Shown: positions 43,040 through 51,560 of the stretch, piece after piece
How positions within the stretch are numbered: position 1 is the first letter of the stretch
How the letters are laid out: every line of letters begins with the position of its first letter
NCBI GenBank assembly: GCA_030152565.1
Contig: JASLJE010000002.1
Location: forward strand, 1 to 64,000
Direction of reading: 5' to 3'
Length of the DNA: 64,000 nucleotides
Source: Peptoniphilaceae bacterium
GTDB lineage: Bacteria > Bacillota > Clostridia > Tissierellales > Peptoniphilaceae
The notes under the pieces: generated by a model
What the model saw: the letters and a program-made list of their open reading frames with translations, nothing else
What the model was told of the DNA's origin: nothing
Database searches by the model: none
Translations under genes and position numbers: made by a program

Positions 43040-45810
43040 TGAAGCCAACAAGATTAGTTATATCTGCCTTTGGTCCCTATAAGGACAGGGTGGAAATACC
43101 TTTAGATAGGTTGGGGACAAATGGAATCTATTTAATAACTGGGGATACAGGAGCTGGTAAGACAACTATTTTTGACGCCATTACCTTTGCCCTTTTTGAC
43201 GTTTCCAGCGGAGGAAATAGGTCGAAAAAAATGTTTAGATCCCTCTATGCAGATGAATCCACTCCCACCTATGTGGAAATGGACTTTATTTACAGGCAGG
43301 AAAAGTATTGGATCAAGAGGATTCCTGAATACAATAGATTGAAAAAGAGCGGTGAAGGCTACACTAGGCAAAACTCAGATGCCCATCTTATATATCCAGA
43401 TGGTAGGGAGATTTCTGGAGTGGCCAAGGTAAATCAGGCCATAAATGAACTTTTAGGTATAGATAAGGACCAATTTACCCAAATAGCCATGATAGCCCAG
43501 GGAGACTTTCTAGACCTTCTCTTGGCCAAGAGTGAAGACAGGCAAAAACTTTTTAGAAACATATTTAAGACCAATAACTTTGATCTAATAGAACAAAGAT
43601 TAAGGGAAGAAAGAAGTCTTTATAGTAGAAAGCTTCTAGATTTAGATGTTATGGATAGGTCTATTTTAGATAGTCTAAGAATCCATAGAGAAAATGAAAG
43701 ATTAGAAGAACTTTTGGGTCAAGAAAAACCCTGGCATAGTAGAGAGCTTCTAGCACTTATAGAAGAAGAGTTAGAAGGGGAAAGGAAGGCCTATGAAGAA
43801 AACAAAAGACTTCTAGACCAAAAAAGCAAGGATTTAGGCCAGACTGAAGACCATTATAAGAGGTTAAAAAAACACTTGGAAGACCAGGAGAAACTTGAGA
43901 CCTATAGGAAGGATCTAGTTAAGGTTCTAGAGGTGGAAGAGGATTTAAGCTTAGAGGAAAAAAGACTGGAAGGCCATGAGGCCAGGGGAAAAAAACTTAA
44001 TTTAGACCTGGCCAGGTTAAAGGAAGACTTGGAAGTCTATAGCCAACTAGAGACCTGGAAAAAGGATTTGGCTCAAATGGCTAAGAGAGACGAAATCGCA
44101 GGCCTGGAAGAAGAAAAATTAAGGATAAAAATCAAGGCCTTGGAAGAAGAAAAAGAAGATTTGGAAAAGAGACTTTTAGAGGCTCCTAGAAGAAGGGAAG
44201 ACCTGGTTATAAAAACCGGTGAGAAAAAAGAAGTCACCAGACTAGATGACCAGGTATTTGACTTGAGGATAAGTCTAAATAGTTTGGACCAGGAAGAAAA
44301 AAACCTTATTAAGGAAGAAAAACTTTTAATCAAATTAAGGGAAAACTACCAGCTTAGTAAGGAGGATTTTGACAAGGCTGAAGAGGCCTATTTTCAAGGC
44401 CAGGCAGGCCTTCTAGCCCTAAGCTTAAAACCGGCTAGTCCCTGTCCTGTTTGCGGGTCTAAGGATCATCCGGCCAAGGCCAGTCTAGATGAAAACCTAC
44501 CATCTGAAGAAGAACTTAAAAAGATGAAGGAAAGAAGAGACATGTTGGCAGATAAGGTTCAGGAAATCTTTGCCAGCTATGAAGGTCTTAAGGCCAGGTT
44601 GGACAGTAGAAAAACTCAAATCCTAGACCAGGCTAGAGGTATTTTAGAAAAAGAATATGAAAAATTGGATGAAGCCTTCCACAAGGACTTGGTAGACTTG
44701 GAGGCCAATTTATCCAAGTCAACTATTATCCTAGATAGTCAACTGGAAGAATTGATGGAAGGTCTGGCTGAGGATGAAAAAGATCAGGCCAGACTGGATA
44801 AATTAAAAAAGGACTTGGAAGAGACCAAAGTGGAAGGGGAAAAACTTAAGGAAGAGGCTAGAAATCTAAAGAGCAGCCAGGAAATACTTTCCACTAGGAT
44901 TGATGAGAAAAGTGAAAGCTTAACCTTTGAATCGAGAAAAGAAGCCCAGGACCACTATAGGATTTTGGCCAGGGAAGAGGAAGAATTGAGAAGAGAGCTG
45001 GAAAACTTTAAGCTAGTCTATGAAAAAAATATTTCAAGCAAGGCCAGCCTAGAGTCGGCTATTAAGGTTTTGGAAGAGGGACTAGATCCTTCAGATCAAG
45101 GTAATTTAGATGATTTAGAGGAAAAACTAGAAAACTTATCTGGACAAGTCAAGGAATTTAGAAGTTTAGACAAGGAACTTTACGCTCTTTTAGAGAATAA
45201 TAAATCAGGACTGGACAAGCTTAAGGACAGTCAAAAGATGAGGCTTAAGCTGGAACTTAAGTATAGTCAGATCAATGACCTTTATAAGACGGTAGCAGGC
45301 CAGTTGTCAGACAAGGAAAAAATAAAGTTTGAAACCTATGTTCAAATGGCCTACTTTGAAGAAATAATAGACAGGGCCAATGATAGGTTTAGGCAGATGA
45401 CCAATGGCCAGTATGAACTTAGAAGAAAGGTAGACGAAAACGACAGGTCTAGCCAGGCTGGTTTAGACTTGGAGGTAAAGGACTTTTACAGTCTAGATAG
45501 AAGGGATATTAGAACCCTATCAGGAGGAGAATCATTTAAGGCAGCCCTATCCCTAGCCCTAGGCCTATCAGATACAGTTCAGATGTATGCTGGAGGTATA
45601 GAGTTAGAGACCATGTTTGTAGACGAGGGTTTTGGATCCTTGGACAAGGAATCCCTTAACCAGGTGATTAGGACCCTGGTAAAACTATCAGAGGGAAACA
45701 AACTTATAGGTATTATATCCCACGTAGACAGTTTGAAGGATAGGATAGACAAGAAAATAATAGTCAAGAAGGATAAGTCAGGAGCAAGTTCTGTAGACTT
45801 TGAAGTCTAG
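43039..45810 (+). CDS. sbcC: Exonuclease subunit SbcC (Rad50-like ATPase)
   Basis: A 923-residue SMC-like ATPase. Walker A GDTGAGKTTIFDA (about 34-46) and the Q-loop region are N-terminal; a long coiled coil (about 185-780) carries the zinc hook CPVC (about 469-472); the C-terminal lobe has TLSGGESFKAALSLALG (about 825-841) and Walker B ETMFVDEGFGSLD (about 855-867). It dimerises at the hook and drives SbcD. Length (~920) is a little short of the Gram-negative form but usual for Firmicutes. A terminator follows. Confidence 0.95.
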   Translation: MKPTRLVISAFGPYKDRVEIPLDRLGTNGIYLITGDTGAGKTTIFDAITFALFDVSSGGNRSKKMFRSLYADESTPTYVEMDFIYRQEKYWIKRIPEYNRLKKSGEGYTRQNSDAHLIYPDGREISGVAKVNQAINELLGIDKDQFTQIAMIAQGDFLDLLLAKSEDRQKLFRNIFKTNNFDLIEQRLREERSLYSRKLLDLDVMDRSILDSLRIHRENERLEELLGQEKPWHSRELLALIEEELEGERKAYEENKRLLDQKSKDLGQTEDHYKRLKKHLEDQEKLETYRKDLVKVLEVEEDLSLEEKRLEGHEARGKKLNLDLARLKEDLEVYSQLETWKKDLAQMAKRDEIAGLEEEKLRIKIKALEEEKEDLEKRLLEAPRRREDLVIKTGEKKEVTRLDDQVFDLRISLNSLDQEEKNLIKEEKLLIKLRENYQLSKEDFDKAEEAYFQGQAGLLALSLKPASPCPVCGSKDHPAKASLDENLPSEEELKKMKERRDMLADKVQEIFASYEGLKARLDSRKTQILDQARGILEKEYEKLDEAFHKDLVDLEANLSKSTIILDSQLEELMEGLAEDEKDQARLDKLKKDLEETKVEGEKLKEEARNLKSSQEILSTRIDEKSESLTFESRKEAQDHYRILAREEEELRRELENFKLVYEKNISSKASLESAIKVLEEGLDPSDQGNLDDLEEKLENLSGQVKEFRSLDKELYALLENNKSGLDKLKDSQKMRLKLELKYSQINDLYKTVAGQLSDKEKIKFETYVQMAYFEEIIDRANDRFRQMTNGQYELRRKVDENDRSSQAGLDLEVKDFYSLDRRDIRTLSGGESFKAALSLALGLSDTVQMYAGGIELETMFVDEGFGSLDKESLNQVIRTLVKLSEGNKLIGIISHVDSLKDRIDKKIIVKKDKSGASSVDFEV

Positions 45811-45818
45811 ATGTAAAA

Positions 45819-45842
45819 AAAAGCAGTTTTTTAACTGCTTTT
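45819..45842. terminator. Bidirectional terminator between sbcC and the FUSC gene
   Basis: AAAAGCAGTT (45819-45828) and AACTGCTTTT (45833-45842) around TTTT, with A and T runs outside. Confidence 0.88.
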
Positions 45843-46788
45843 AAAATTTCCACTTTTTATGGTCCTTATTACCGTAAATATTTACAAACTTTTGTAGGTT
45901 GTGTTCTATCTTAATTAGGGTAATAATTATTTTTTGTAGCTCATAATTGTAGAAATCAGTGTATTCCTCTATAGAGTCAATATTATTTTCATCTATATGG
46001 TCCCTTAAATCTTCCTGGTAGAAGCTATTTAAGAGGGCTATGGTTTCTTCATTGACCTTAGGCCTTAGTTCCAGGTCATTTATCTCTAGGATTAAACTGA
46101 TGACCAGGCGAAACTTATTGTTGATTTCTTCCACGCTTATAATGTCTACGTGGGCATTCATGGCTATCTTATTATTGTTTCTAAGGTTGTTGTAGTTGGT
46201 ATTTATATCTAGGAGACAGTCCATAAGTTCCTGGCTATCTATTTTTTCATTATTGGTTATGACCATCTGCCTAAAGTCCTGGTGGATATGGTCATAGGTG
46301 TTTTTATAGGACTGGATAAGAAAGTATTCAGGCTTGGGCTTGGCTATGGCAAAGTTTATGAAAAGGCCAACAGCTGCCCCAATAAAGGTATCAAGTAGCC
46401 TATTAAAGGAGTAAACTATTATTTCCAGGTCAGAAGTAAAGGTATTACTCATGATGACTATAAAAACTATGGTGGCCAGGACCAGGGCCTGGGACCAGTT
46501 AAATTGGTTACACAGGACAATTATAATAAGAACTCCCAGCCCCATGGTTAGGGGGTTTACCAGGTTTAATAATTGGAAGAGGATGGCCATTAAAACTCCT
46601 ACAACTGTGGCTAGCATCCTATTAATAGACTTGTCTACAGAATCGTGCATAGTATTGGCAAGCGAAATAATGGTTGCTGAAGCAACCATGGATGGGCTTT
46701 GTAAATTGAGTAAATTAGCAATGGATACACTAATAATAACCCCTAGGGCAGTTTTTAAAGATCTCATTCCAATAATTTTCTTATTCAT
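45841..46788 (-). CDS. FUSC/aromatic acid exporter-like membrane protein
   Basis: A 315-residue protein with about six N-terminal helices (about 10-160), including the LGVIISVSIANLLN, DSVDKSINRMLATVVGVLMAILF and RLLDTFIGAAVGLFINF segments characteristic of ArAE/FUSC family members, and a helical cytoplasmic C-terminal half (about 165-315). Related proteins (YgaE/YqjA type in Firmicutes, AaeB in enterobacteria) are thought to export aromatic or small toxic compounds. It is alone on the minus strand between two terminators. Function inferred from family only. Confidence 0.85.
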   Translation of the reverse strand: MNKKIIGMRSLKTALGVIISVSIANLLNLQSPSMVASATIISLANTMHDSVDKSINRMLATVVGVLMAILFQLLNLVNPLTMGLGVLIIIVLCNQFNWSQALVLATIVFIVIMSNTFTSDLEIIVYSFNRLLDTFIGAAVGLFINFAIAKPKPEYFLIQSYKNTYDHIHQDFRQMVITNNEKIDSQELMDCLLDINTNYNNLRNNNKIAMNAHVDIISVEEINNKFRLVISLILEINDLELRPKVNEETIALLNSFYQEDLRDHIDENNIDSIEEYTDFYNYELQKIIITLIKIEHNLQKFVNIYGNKDHKKWKF

Positions 46789-46833
46789 AATAACCTCTCA
46801 CCTCTATTATATAATATAACCAAAAAAAGCAAA

Positions 46834-46864
46834 AAAATAACCACCTATGAAAGATGGTTATTTT
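46834..46864 (-). terminator. Terminator of the perR-peroxiredoxin operon
   Basis: AAAATAACCA (46834-46843) and TGGTTATTTT (46855-46864) form a 10-bp stem; on the minus strand a run of seven T follows. Confidence 0.85.
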
Positions 46865-46874
46865 TTCGTATATT

Positions 46875-46914
46875 TAGCTTATACTTATCTATCTCTAGCT
46901 TATATTTATTTATC
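46875..46914. repeat. Tandem 19-base repeat at the peroxiredoxin stop codon
   Basis: Two 19-base copies (46875-46893, 46896-46914) differ at two positions; the second covers the stop codon of the peroxiredoxin gene. Looks like a small local duplication. Confidence 0.6.
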
Positions 46915-47595
46915 TTTTTTGAAAGTTAAGAACCAGTCTTTCATTTCGTAAGCATCTTTATCGCCTGCAACAAGGTCCATTCTTTCTCTTACTGCTCCAC
47001 ATGTTCCTGGTGGTGGTACAATAACGTCTTTTCCTGGTTCCCAATCAGCTGGTAAAGCAACTGCTTCAGTTTCAGCCTTTTGTAATCCGATTAAGATTCT
47101 CTTGATTTCCTTGAAGTTTCTACCTAATGAAGCTGGGTAGTAAAGGATTGTTTTAATGATACCCTTTGGATCGATGAAGAATACAGCTCTTACAGCGTTT
47201 GTATCTGATTCACCTTGTAACATACCATACTTGTTTGCTACATCCATCTTAAGGTCAGCTATTAGAGGAAATTCAACAGTTGGATTTTCAATTCCGTTCC
47301 AGCTATATCCCTTGATAGCATTTAACCATGCTAAGTGTGAGTGAATTGAGTCGATTGATAAACCAACTAATTCAGTATTTAATTCTCTAAATTCATCATG
47401 CATGTGAGCAAAAGTCATGAATTCAGTAGTACATACTGGTGTAAAGTCAGCTGGATGGGAGAATAAAATTACCCATTTACCTTCATAATCTGCAGGAAAG
47501 TTAATTTCTCCTTGTGTTGTTTCAGCAACAAACTCTGGTGCTCTAGTACCTATTAATGGAAAGTTCAATTTGTTTTCAACGTTCATATTTTCCAT
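46906..47595 (-). CDS. Peroxiredoxin (AhpC/TSA, Prx6-like)
   Basis: A 229-residue thiol peroxidase. The peroxidatic Cys55 lies in HPADFTPVCTTEF, with the expected Thr and a distal Arg; a second Cys is in the C-terminal GTCGAVRERMD segment, so a two-Cys cycle is possible. The extended C-terminal dimerisation domain places it in the Prx6/archaeal group. It removes H2O2 and alkyl peroxides in the cytosol. It is 14 bases downstream of perR and should share its PerR-controlled promoter. AGA/TTA-rich codons suggest strong expression. Confidence 0.95.
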   Translation of the reverse strand: MENMNVENKLNFPLIGTRAPEFVAETTQGEINFPADYEGKWVILFSHPADFTPVCTTEFMTFAHMHDEFRELNTELVGLSIDSIHSHLAWLNAIKGYSWNGIENPTVEFPLIADLKMDVANKYGMLQGESDTNAVRAVFFIDPKGIIKTILYYPASLGRNFKEIKRILIGLQKAETEAVALPADWEPGKDVIVPPPGTCGAVRERMDLVAGDKDAYEMKDWFLTFKKDK

Positions 47596-47609
47596 AGTTC
47601 CCTCCTAAT

Positions 47610-48017
47610 TTATTTACAATATTTACAAAGTCCTTTTAGGACTATTTCCACATCGTCGATTTCAAAATCATCTAAACCTGTATACTTATTTGATGCCTGG
47701 TAGGGGAAGTTATAGACTCTTCCACACTTGCTACAGACAAAGTGACCATGGTCTTCAGTTACCACATCAAATCTAATTTCGTGATGGTCTACTGACATGG
47801 GACTAACCAGTCCCTTTTCTAAAAATAAATTTAGCGTATTGTAGACAGTCGCCTTAGATAGAGTGGGAACCTCATCCAACAACTTCCTATATATAGTATC
47901 GGCAGTAGGATGTTCCTGATCATTCATAAGATACTCTAAAACCTTAATTCTTTGAAAAGAAGGCTTTATATCTTTTTCTTTAAGTAATTGTATTGCCTTA
48001 TCTGACTCAGTACCCAT
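47610..48017 (-). CDS. perR: PerR-type Fur-family peroxide regulator
   Basis: A 135-residue Fur-fold repressor: winged helix (about 15-80; TLSKATVYNTLNLFLEKGL) and dimerisation domain with structural zinc Cys95, Cys98, Cys131, Cys134. Aligned with Bacillus subtilis PerR at a constant offset of one, the sensing ligands His36, Asp84, His90 and His92 are kept, but the Asp104 position is Asn103 (GRVYNF). Context with a peroxiredoxin and a Fur-like box in its own promoter supports PerR rather than Fur or Zur. The Asn may change metal choice or peroxide response. Confidence 0.9.
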   Translation of the reverse strand: MGTESDKAIQLLKEKDIKPSFQRIKVLEYLMNDQEHPTADTIYRKLLDEVPTLSKATVYNTLNLFLEKGLVSPMSVDHHEIRFDVVTEDHGHFVCSKCGRVYNFPYQASNKYTGLDDFEIDDVEIVLKGLCKYCK

Positions 48018-48056
48018 AAAGACCCTCCCTTCACAAAGGTTATATTGATTATTGTC

Positions 48057-48104
48057 TTAGAATCATTCTAAATATAGAATAACTCAAATCTTTAGCCTTG
48101 TCAA
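48057..48104 (-). promoter_or_regulatory. perR promoter with PerR/Fur 7-1-7 box
   Basis: On the minus strand TTGACA (plus 48099-48104), a 17-base spacer and TATTCT (plus 48076-48081). Just downstream is the perfect palindrome TTAGAAT-C-ATTCTAA (48057-48071), the 7-1-7 layout of Fur-family boxes; it overlaps a second repeat ATTCTA-AATA-TAGAAT (48065-48080). Autorepression is the likely role. Confidence 0.82.
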
Positions 48105-48164
48105 GCATTATATACAATTAATTTATAATATAGGCATAAAACTTGGAAAATAGCCATTTAAAAG

Positions 48165-48350
48165 AAAAAAAGAAGGCGAATGCCTTCCTTTGTCCTGGTC
48201 ATCATATGGGTGAGAGACCATAAGAGATTGTAAAATAACCATTGGACAGCTCATCAATGGCTATTTGATGACCGCGCTTGTAACTGGAATCAAGCTTAGG
48301 TTGTGGCCACGAGCTACTTTCATAGCTCCTACTTCTATAGTATCAGATTC
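48165..48350 (-). ncRNA. Free-standing structured RNA candidate, family unknown
   Basis: The 377 bases between the COG2509 gene and perR hold no gene but a dense set of paired segments read on the minus strand: hairpin GAGCTA-TGAAAG-TAGCTC (plus 48311-48328); 12-bp hairpin AAATAGCCATTG/CAATGGTTATTT (plus 48233-48266); an 8-bp long-range helix GGTCATCA/TGATGACC (plus 48266-48273 with 48197-48204) closing round it; hairpin TATGG/CCATA (48205-48222); and a terminator GAAGGC-GAAT-GCCTTC with seven T (48165-48187). The 5' CTGGGAATC can pair with either GATTCCAG or, through CTGG, the later CCAG. The 5' end is unsure: TGATACTAT (plus 48331-48339) could be an extended -10. I recognise no riboswitch, 6S, SRP or tmRNA signature. 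Confidence 0.6.
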
Positions 48351-48394
48351 CCAGAAAAATACTTTCCATACTTATGAAATTAAATTAATAAAAA

Positions 48395-49771
48395 TTAGTC
48401 TAATTGATCTAAATACCTGGCCATATAGACTCCAGATGCAGAGGATTGAGATAGGGAGTGGGTAATACCAGACCCATCGCCTATAGCATAAAGATTCTTC
48501 TTTTGAGTTTCAAAGTTTGAATCTACCTTGATTTTAGAGTTGTAGAACTTTACCTCAACCCCATATAAGAGAGTATCTTCATTGGCTGTTCCAGGTGCTA
48601 TTTTGTCCAATTGATAGATCATTTCTATAATGTCATCCAACTGCCTTTTAGGTATAACCAGGCTTAAGTCCCCTGGAGTAGCCTTTAAAGTTGGCTTGGT
48701 AAAACATTTTTTCATCCTTCTATCACTGGACCTTCTTCCCTTAACCAAGTCTCCAAATCTTTGCATAAGAACTCCTCCTCCCAACATATTGGAAAGTTTT
48801 GCTATGGATTCTCCATATTCATTGGAGTTTTTAAAAGGTTCAGTAAAGGTATTGGATACCAGTAGGGCAAAGTTGGTATTTTCAGATCTTTTGGCCTGGT
48901 CTGCATAGGCATGGCCATTTACTGTTATGACCCCATTGGTGTTTTCTGCCACCACTCGACCATAGGGATTCATGCAAAAGGTTCTTACCATATCATTGTA
49001 CTTGTCAGTCTTATAAATTATCTTGCTCTCATAGACCTGGTCGGTTATATCCTTAAAGACCTCGGCTGGCAGTTCTACCCTAACTCCTATATCCACCCTA
49101 TTACTCTTGGTTTCCAGGTCGAACTTGTCAAAGATATTACTCATCCACTTGGACCCTGACCTACCTGAGGCCAAAACCAAGTGTTTTCCTGTAAAAGACT
49201 TGCCATCCCTGGTTATAACCTCATATGTATTGTCTTCATAGTTTATTTCCTGGGCTGTAGAATTGAATAAATAATCAACTTGGTCCAGGGTGTATTCATA
49301 AATTTTCTTTAAGATTTCATAGTTTCTATCAGTGCCAAAATGTCTAACCCTGGCATTTAAGAGGTGCATATTATTTTTTAAGCAAAGGCTTTTTAAATCT
49401 GTATTGGCAGTTTCATAGAGGATTGAGTCATAGTCATCAAAGGAAACTAAAACCTGGTCCACATATTCCATTAATTCTATGGCTAAGTCAGGGCCTATAA
49501 TGGTGTGAAGGTCTCCTCCAAACTCATTGGTAATATTATATTTTCCATCAGATAGGGTGCCTGCACCCCCAAAACCTTTCATTATATTACAGGGACTACA
49601 GTGGATACAATTGTCAACCTTGCCCTCTGTAATAGGGCATTTTCTTTGGTAGATAGTATTTCCTGCATCCATGATAAGAACTTTTTTATCTGAATTCATC
49701 TTGGTAAATTCATAGGCTGCAAAGACTCCTGCAGCTCCTGCTCCAACGATTATTACATCATAATTTTTCAC
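48395..49771 (-). CDS. FAD-dependent dehydrogenase, COG2509 type
   Basis: A 458-residue flavoprotein with an N-terminal FAD motif VIIVGAGAAGVFAAYE (about 5-20), a Cys-rich stretch CPITEGKVDNCIHCSPC (about 45-61) followed by MKGFGGAGTLSDGKYN, and a C-terminal YAIGDGSGITHSLSQSSASG that closes the FAD site. This is the uncharacterised COG2509 family, found in many anaerobes. The four Cys could hold an iron-sulfur cluster or a redox disulfide. Substrate is unknown. No neighbour on the same strand points to a pathway. Confidence 0.85.
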   Translation of the reverse strand: MKNYDVIIVGAGAAGVFAAYEFTKMNSDKKVLIMDAGNTIYQRKCPITEGKVDNCIHCSPCNIMKGFGGAGTLSDGKYNITNEFGGDLHTIIGPDLAIELMEYVDQVLVSFDDYDSILYETANTDLKSLCLKNNMHLLNARVRHFGTDRNYEILKKIYEYTLDQVDYLFNSTAQEINYEDNTYEVITRDGKSFTGKHLVLASGRSGSKWMSNIFDKFDLETKSNRVDIGVRVELPAEVFKDITDQVYESKIIYKTDKYNDMVRTFCMNPYGRVVAENTNGVITVNGHAYADQAKRSENTNFALLVSNTFTEPFKNSNEYGESIAKLSNMLGGGVLMQRFGDLVKGRRSSDRRMKKCFTKPTLKATPGDLSLVIPKRQLDDIIEMIYQLDKIAPGTANEDTLLYGVEVKFYNSKIKVDSNFETQKKNLYAIGDGSGITHSLSQSSASGVYMARYLDQLD

Positions 49772-49867
49772 TTTATACCTCCTATATCTGTAAACAAGTA
49801 ATATTATACCTTAAATTAGCCAGGATAGTGTAAAATATCAATTTATTTTATAAATTTGTATTTTTTA

Positions 49868-49876
49868 TGCTATAAT
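49868..49876 (+). promoter_or_regulatory. Extended -10 promoter of metNIQ
   Basis: TGCTATAAT (49868-49876) is an extended -10; no good -35 is seen. The 135-base upstream gap holds no SAM riboswitch or T-box. Confidence 0.55.
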
Positions 49877-49906
49877 TGACTAATACTATAAAAAAGAGGG
49901 ATATTT

Positions 49907-50911
49907 ATGATAGAAGTAAGAAATTTAGTCAAGGAATTCTCAGTAGACCAAAAATCTTTTAAGGCCTTGGACCAGGTTAATTTTAAGGTGGAAAAAGGTG
50001 AGATTTACGGGATTATTGGCCTTAGTGGTGCAGGAAAGTCCACTTTGGTAAGATGTATTAATAGGCTTGAAATGCCAGATTCAGGTTCCATATTAATCGA
50101 AGGATCAGATATATTAAAAATGAATGACAAGGATTTAGCCAATCAGAGAAAGGACATAGCTATGATCTTCCAGTCTTTTAATTTGTTTAATCAAAAGACT
50201 GTTGCCAAGAACATAGCCTATCCTATGGAAATAGCAGGCTTTGATCCTAAGGAAATAGATGCTAGGGTAGACATGCTTCTAGGTTTTATAGACCTTAAGG
50301 ACAAGAAAAATGAATACCCATCCAGGTTATCAGGGGGGCAAAAACAAAGGGTCGCCATAGCTAGAGCTCTGGCTACAAAGCCTAAAATCCTCCTATCTGA
50401 TGAAGCTACATCAGCCTTGGATCCAGCCAATACTCAGATGATTTTAGATATTTTGAGAAAGGCTGTAGAGGAATTTAATTTGACAGTGATTATGATTACC
50501 CATCAAATGGAGGTGGCCAAGGATATTTGTACCAGAATAGCAGTTATGGAAAATGGTCAAATAGTTGAGGAAAATCAGGTTGAAGACTTATTTAAAAATC
50601 CTAAACACAGAGTTACCAAGTCCTTTATCAAGAGTTTAAAGGATGAGACAGAAGAAGAAATCTACAAGAGGGAAAACTTTAAGGGAAGGCTTTTTAACCT
50701 AAACTTTGATGATAGGTCTGCCAGAGTTCCCATAGTTTCTCAAGTTATTAAGGAAACAGGTGTTGATATAAATATCTTATCAGGTAATATTAACAAGCTT
50801 CAGACAACCAGTGTAGGGTATTTAACCATAGAAATTCTAGGTAGCCTGGACCAGGTTGAAGCTGCCATAGATTTATTTGCTAAAAAACAAGTAAGATTGG
50901 AGGAATTATAA
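49907..50911 (+). CDS. metN: Methionine ABC transporter ATP-binding protein MetN
   Basis: A 334-residue ATPase: Walker A GLSGAGKST (about 38-46), signature LSGGQKQR (about 141), Walker B ILLSDEATSALDP (about 160-172), and a C-terminal NIL domain (about 255-334) that senses methionine in MetN proteins. Overlap of one base with metI and the lipoprotein gene downstream identify the D-/L-methionine importer. Confidence 0.95.
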   Translation: MIEVRNLVKEFSVDQKSFKALDQVNFKVEKGEIYGIIGLSGAGKSTLVRCINRLEMPDSGSILIEGSDILKMNDKDLANQRKDIAMIFQSFNLFNQKTVAKNIAYPMEIAGFDPKEIDARVDMLLGFIDLKDKKNEYPSRLSGGQKQRVAIARALATKPKILLSDEATSALDPANTQMILDILRKAVEEFNLTVIMITHQMEVAKDICTRIAVMENGQIVEENQVEDLFKNPKHRVTKSFIKSLKDETEEEIYKRENFKGRLFNLNFDDRSARVPIVSQVIKETGVDINILSGNINKLQTTSVGYLTIEILGSLDQVEAAIDLFAKKQVRLEEL

Positions 50912-51552
50912 TGTTTGATATCTTAAAAACAGCCAGTTTAGAAACCCTATACATGGTATTTTTCTCCACCATCTTTGCCCTGATTTTGGGAGGACCAGTA
51001 GCTATTATTCTCTATATAGTGAAGCCTGGTGGCCTAAGGGAGAACAAGACAGTCTTTAGGGTCTTAGATTTTATTATAAATATATTAAGGTCTATTCCCT
51101 TTATTATCATGATGATTTTAGTATTTCCCCTATCCAAGTTGATAGTGGGAAAAAGTATAGGAAGCACAGCTTCCATAGTGCCCTTGGCCATAGCGGCAGC
51201 ACCCTTTGTCAGCAGAATGTTTGAGGCTTCCTTTAATAAGGTTGACAGGGGAATTATAGAGGCGGCCAAATCCATGGGTAGCAGTAATAAACAAATTATA
51301 TTTAAAGTGCTTTTGCCTGAGGCAAGGGCCAACTTAATCAATGACATTACCATGACTATTATTAACCTGATAGGTTACTCAGCCATGGCTGGAAGTATTG
51401 GAGGCGGTGGCCTGGGAGATACTGCAGTTAGGTATGGAGTAAACAACTATCAATTTGACGTTTTAATAATGGCTGTGATAATAATTGTACTTTTAGTTCA
51501 ACTAGTACAATATATAGGGACCAAGCTTTCTATGAAAGCAAATAAATTATAG
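50911..51552 (+). CDS. metI: Methionine ABC transporter permease MetI
   Basis: A 213-residue permease with five membrane helices and the EAA loop AAKSMGSSNKQIIFKVLLPEARANL (about 129-153 region). Length and gene order are standard for MetI. It forms the membrane channel with MetN and MetQ. Confidence 0.95.
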   Translation: MFDILKTASLETLYMVFFSTIFALILGGPVAIILYIVKPGGLRENKTVFRVLDFIINILRSIPFIIMMILVFPLSKLIVGKSIGSTASIVPLAIAAAPFVSRMFEASFNKVDRGIIEAAKSMGSSNKQIIFKVLLPEARANLINDITMTIINLIGYSAMAGSIGGGGLGDTAVRYGVNNYQFDVLIMAVIIIVLLVQLVQYIGTKLSMKANKL

Positions 51553-51560
51553 GAGGAAAT

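Noticed and set aside
48165..48350. 6S RNA, SRP RNA or a known riboswitch
   Set aside because: No single long 6S-like hairpin, no SRP tetraloop region and no aptamer signature could be recognised; kept as an unassigned RNA.
49772..49906. SAM riboswitch or T-box upstream of metNIQ
   Set aside because: The 135-base gap has no terminator, no T-box core and no SAM aptamer motifs.
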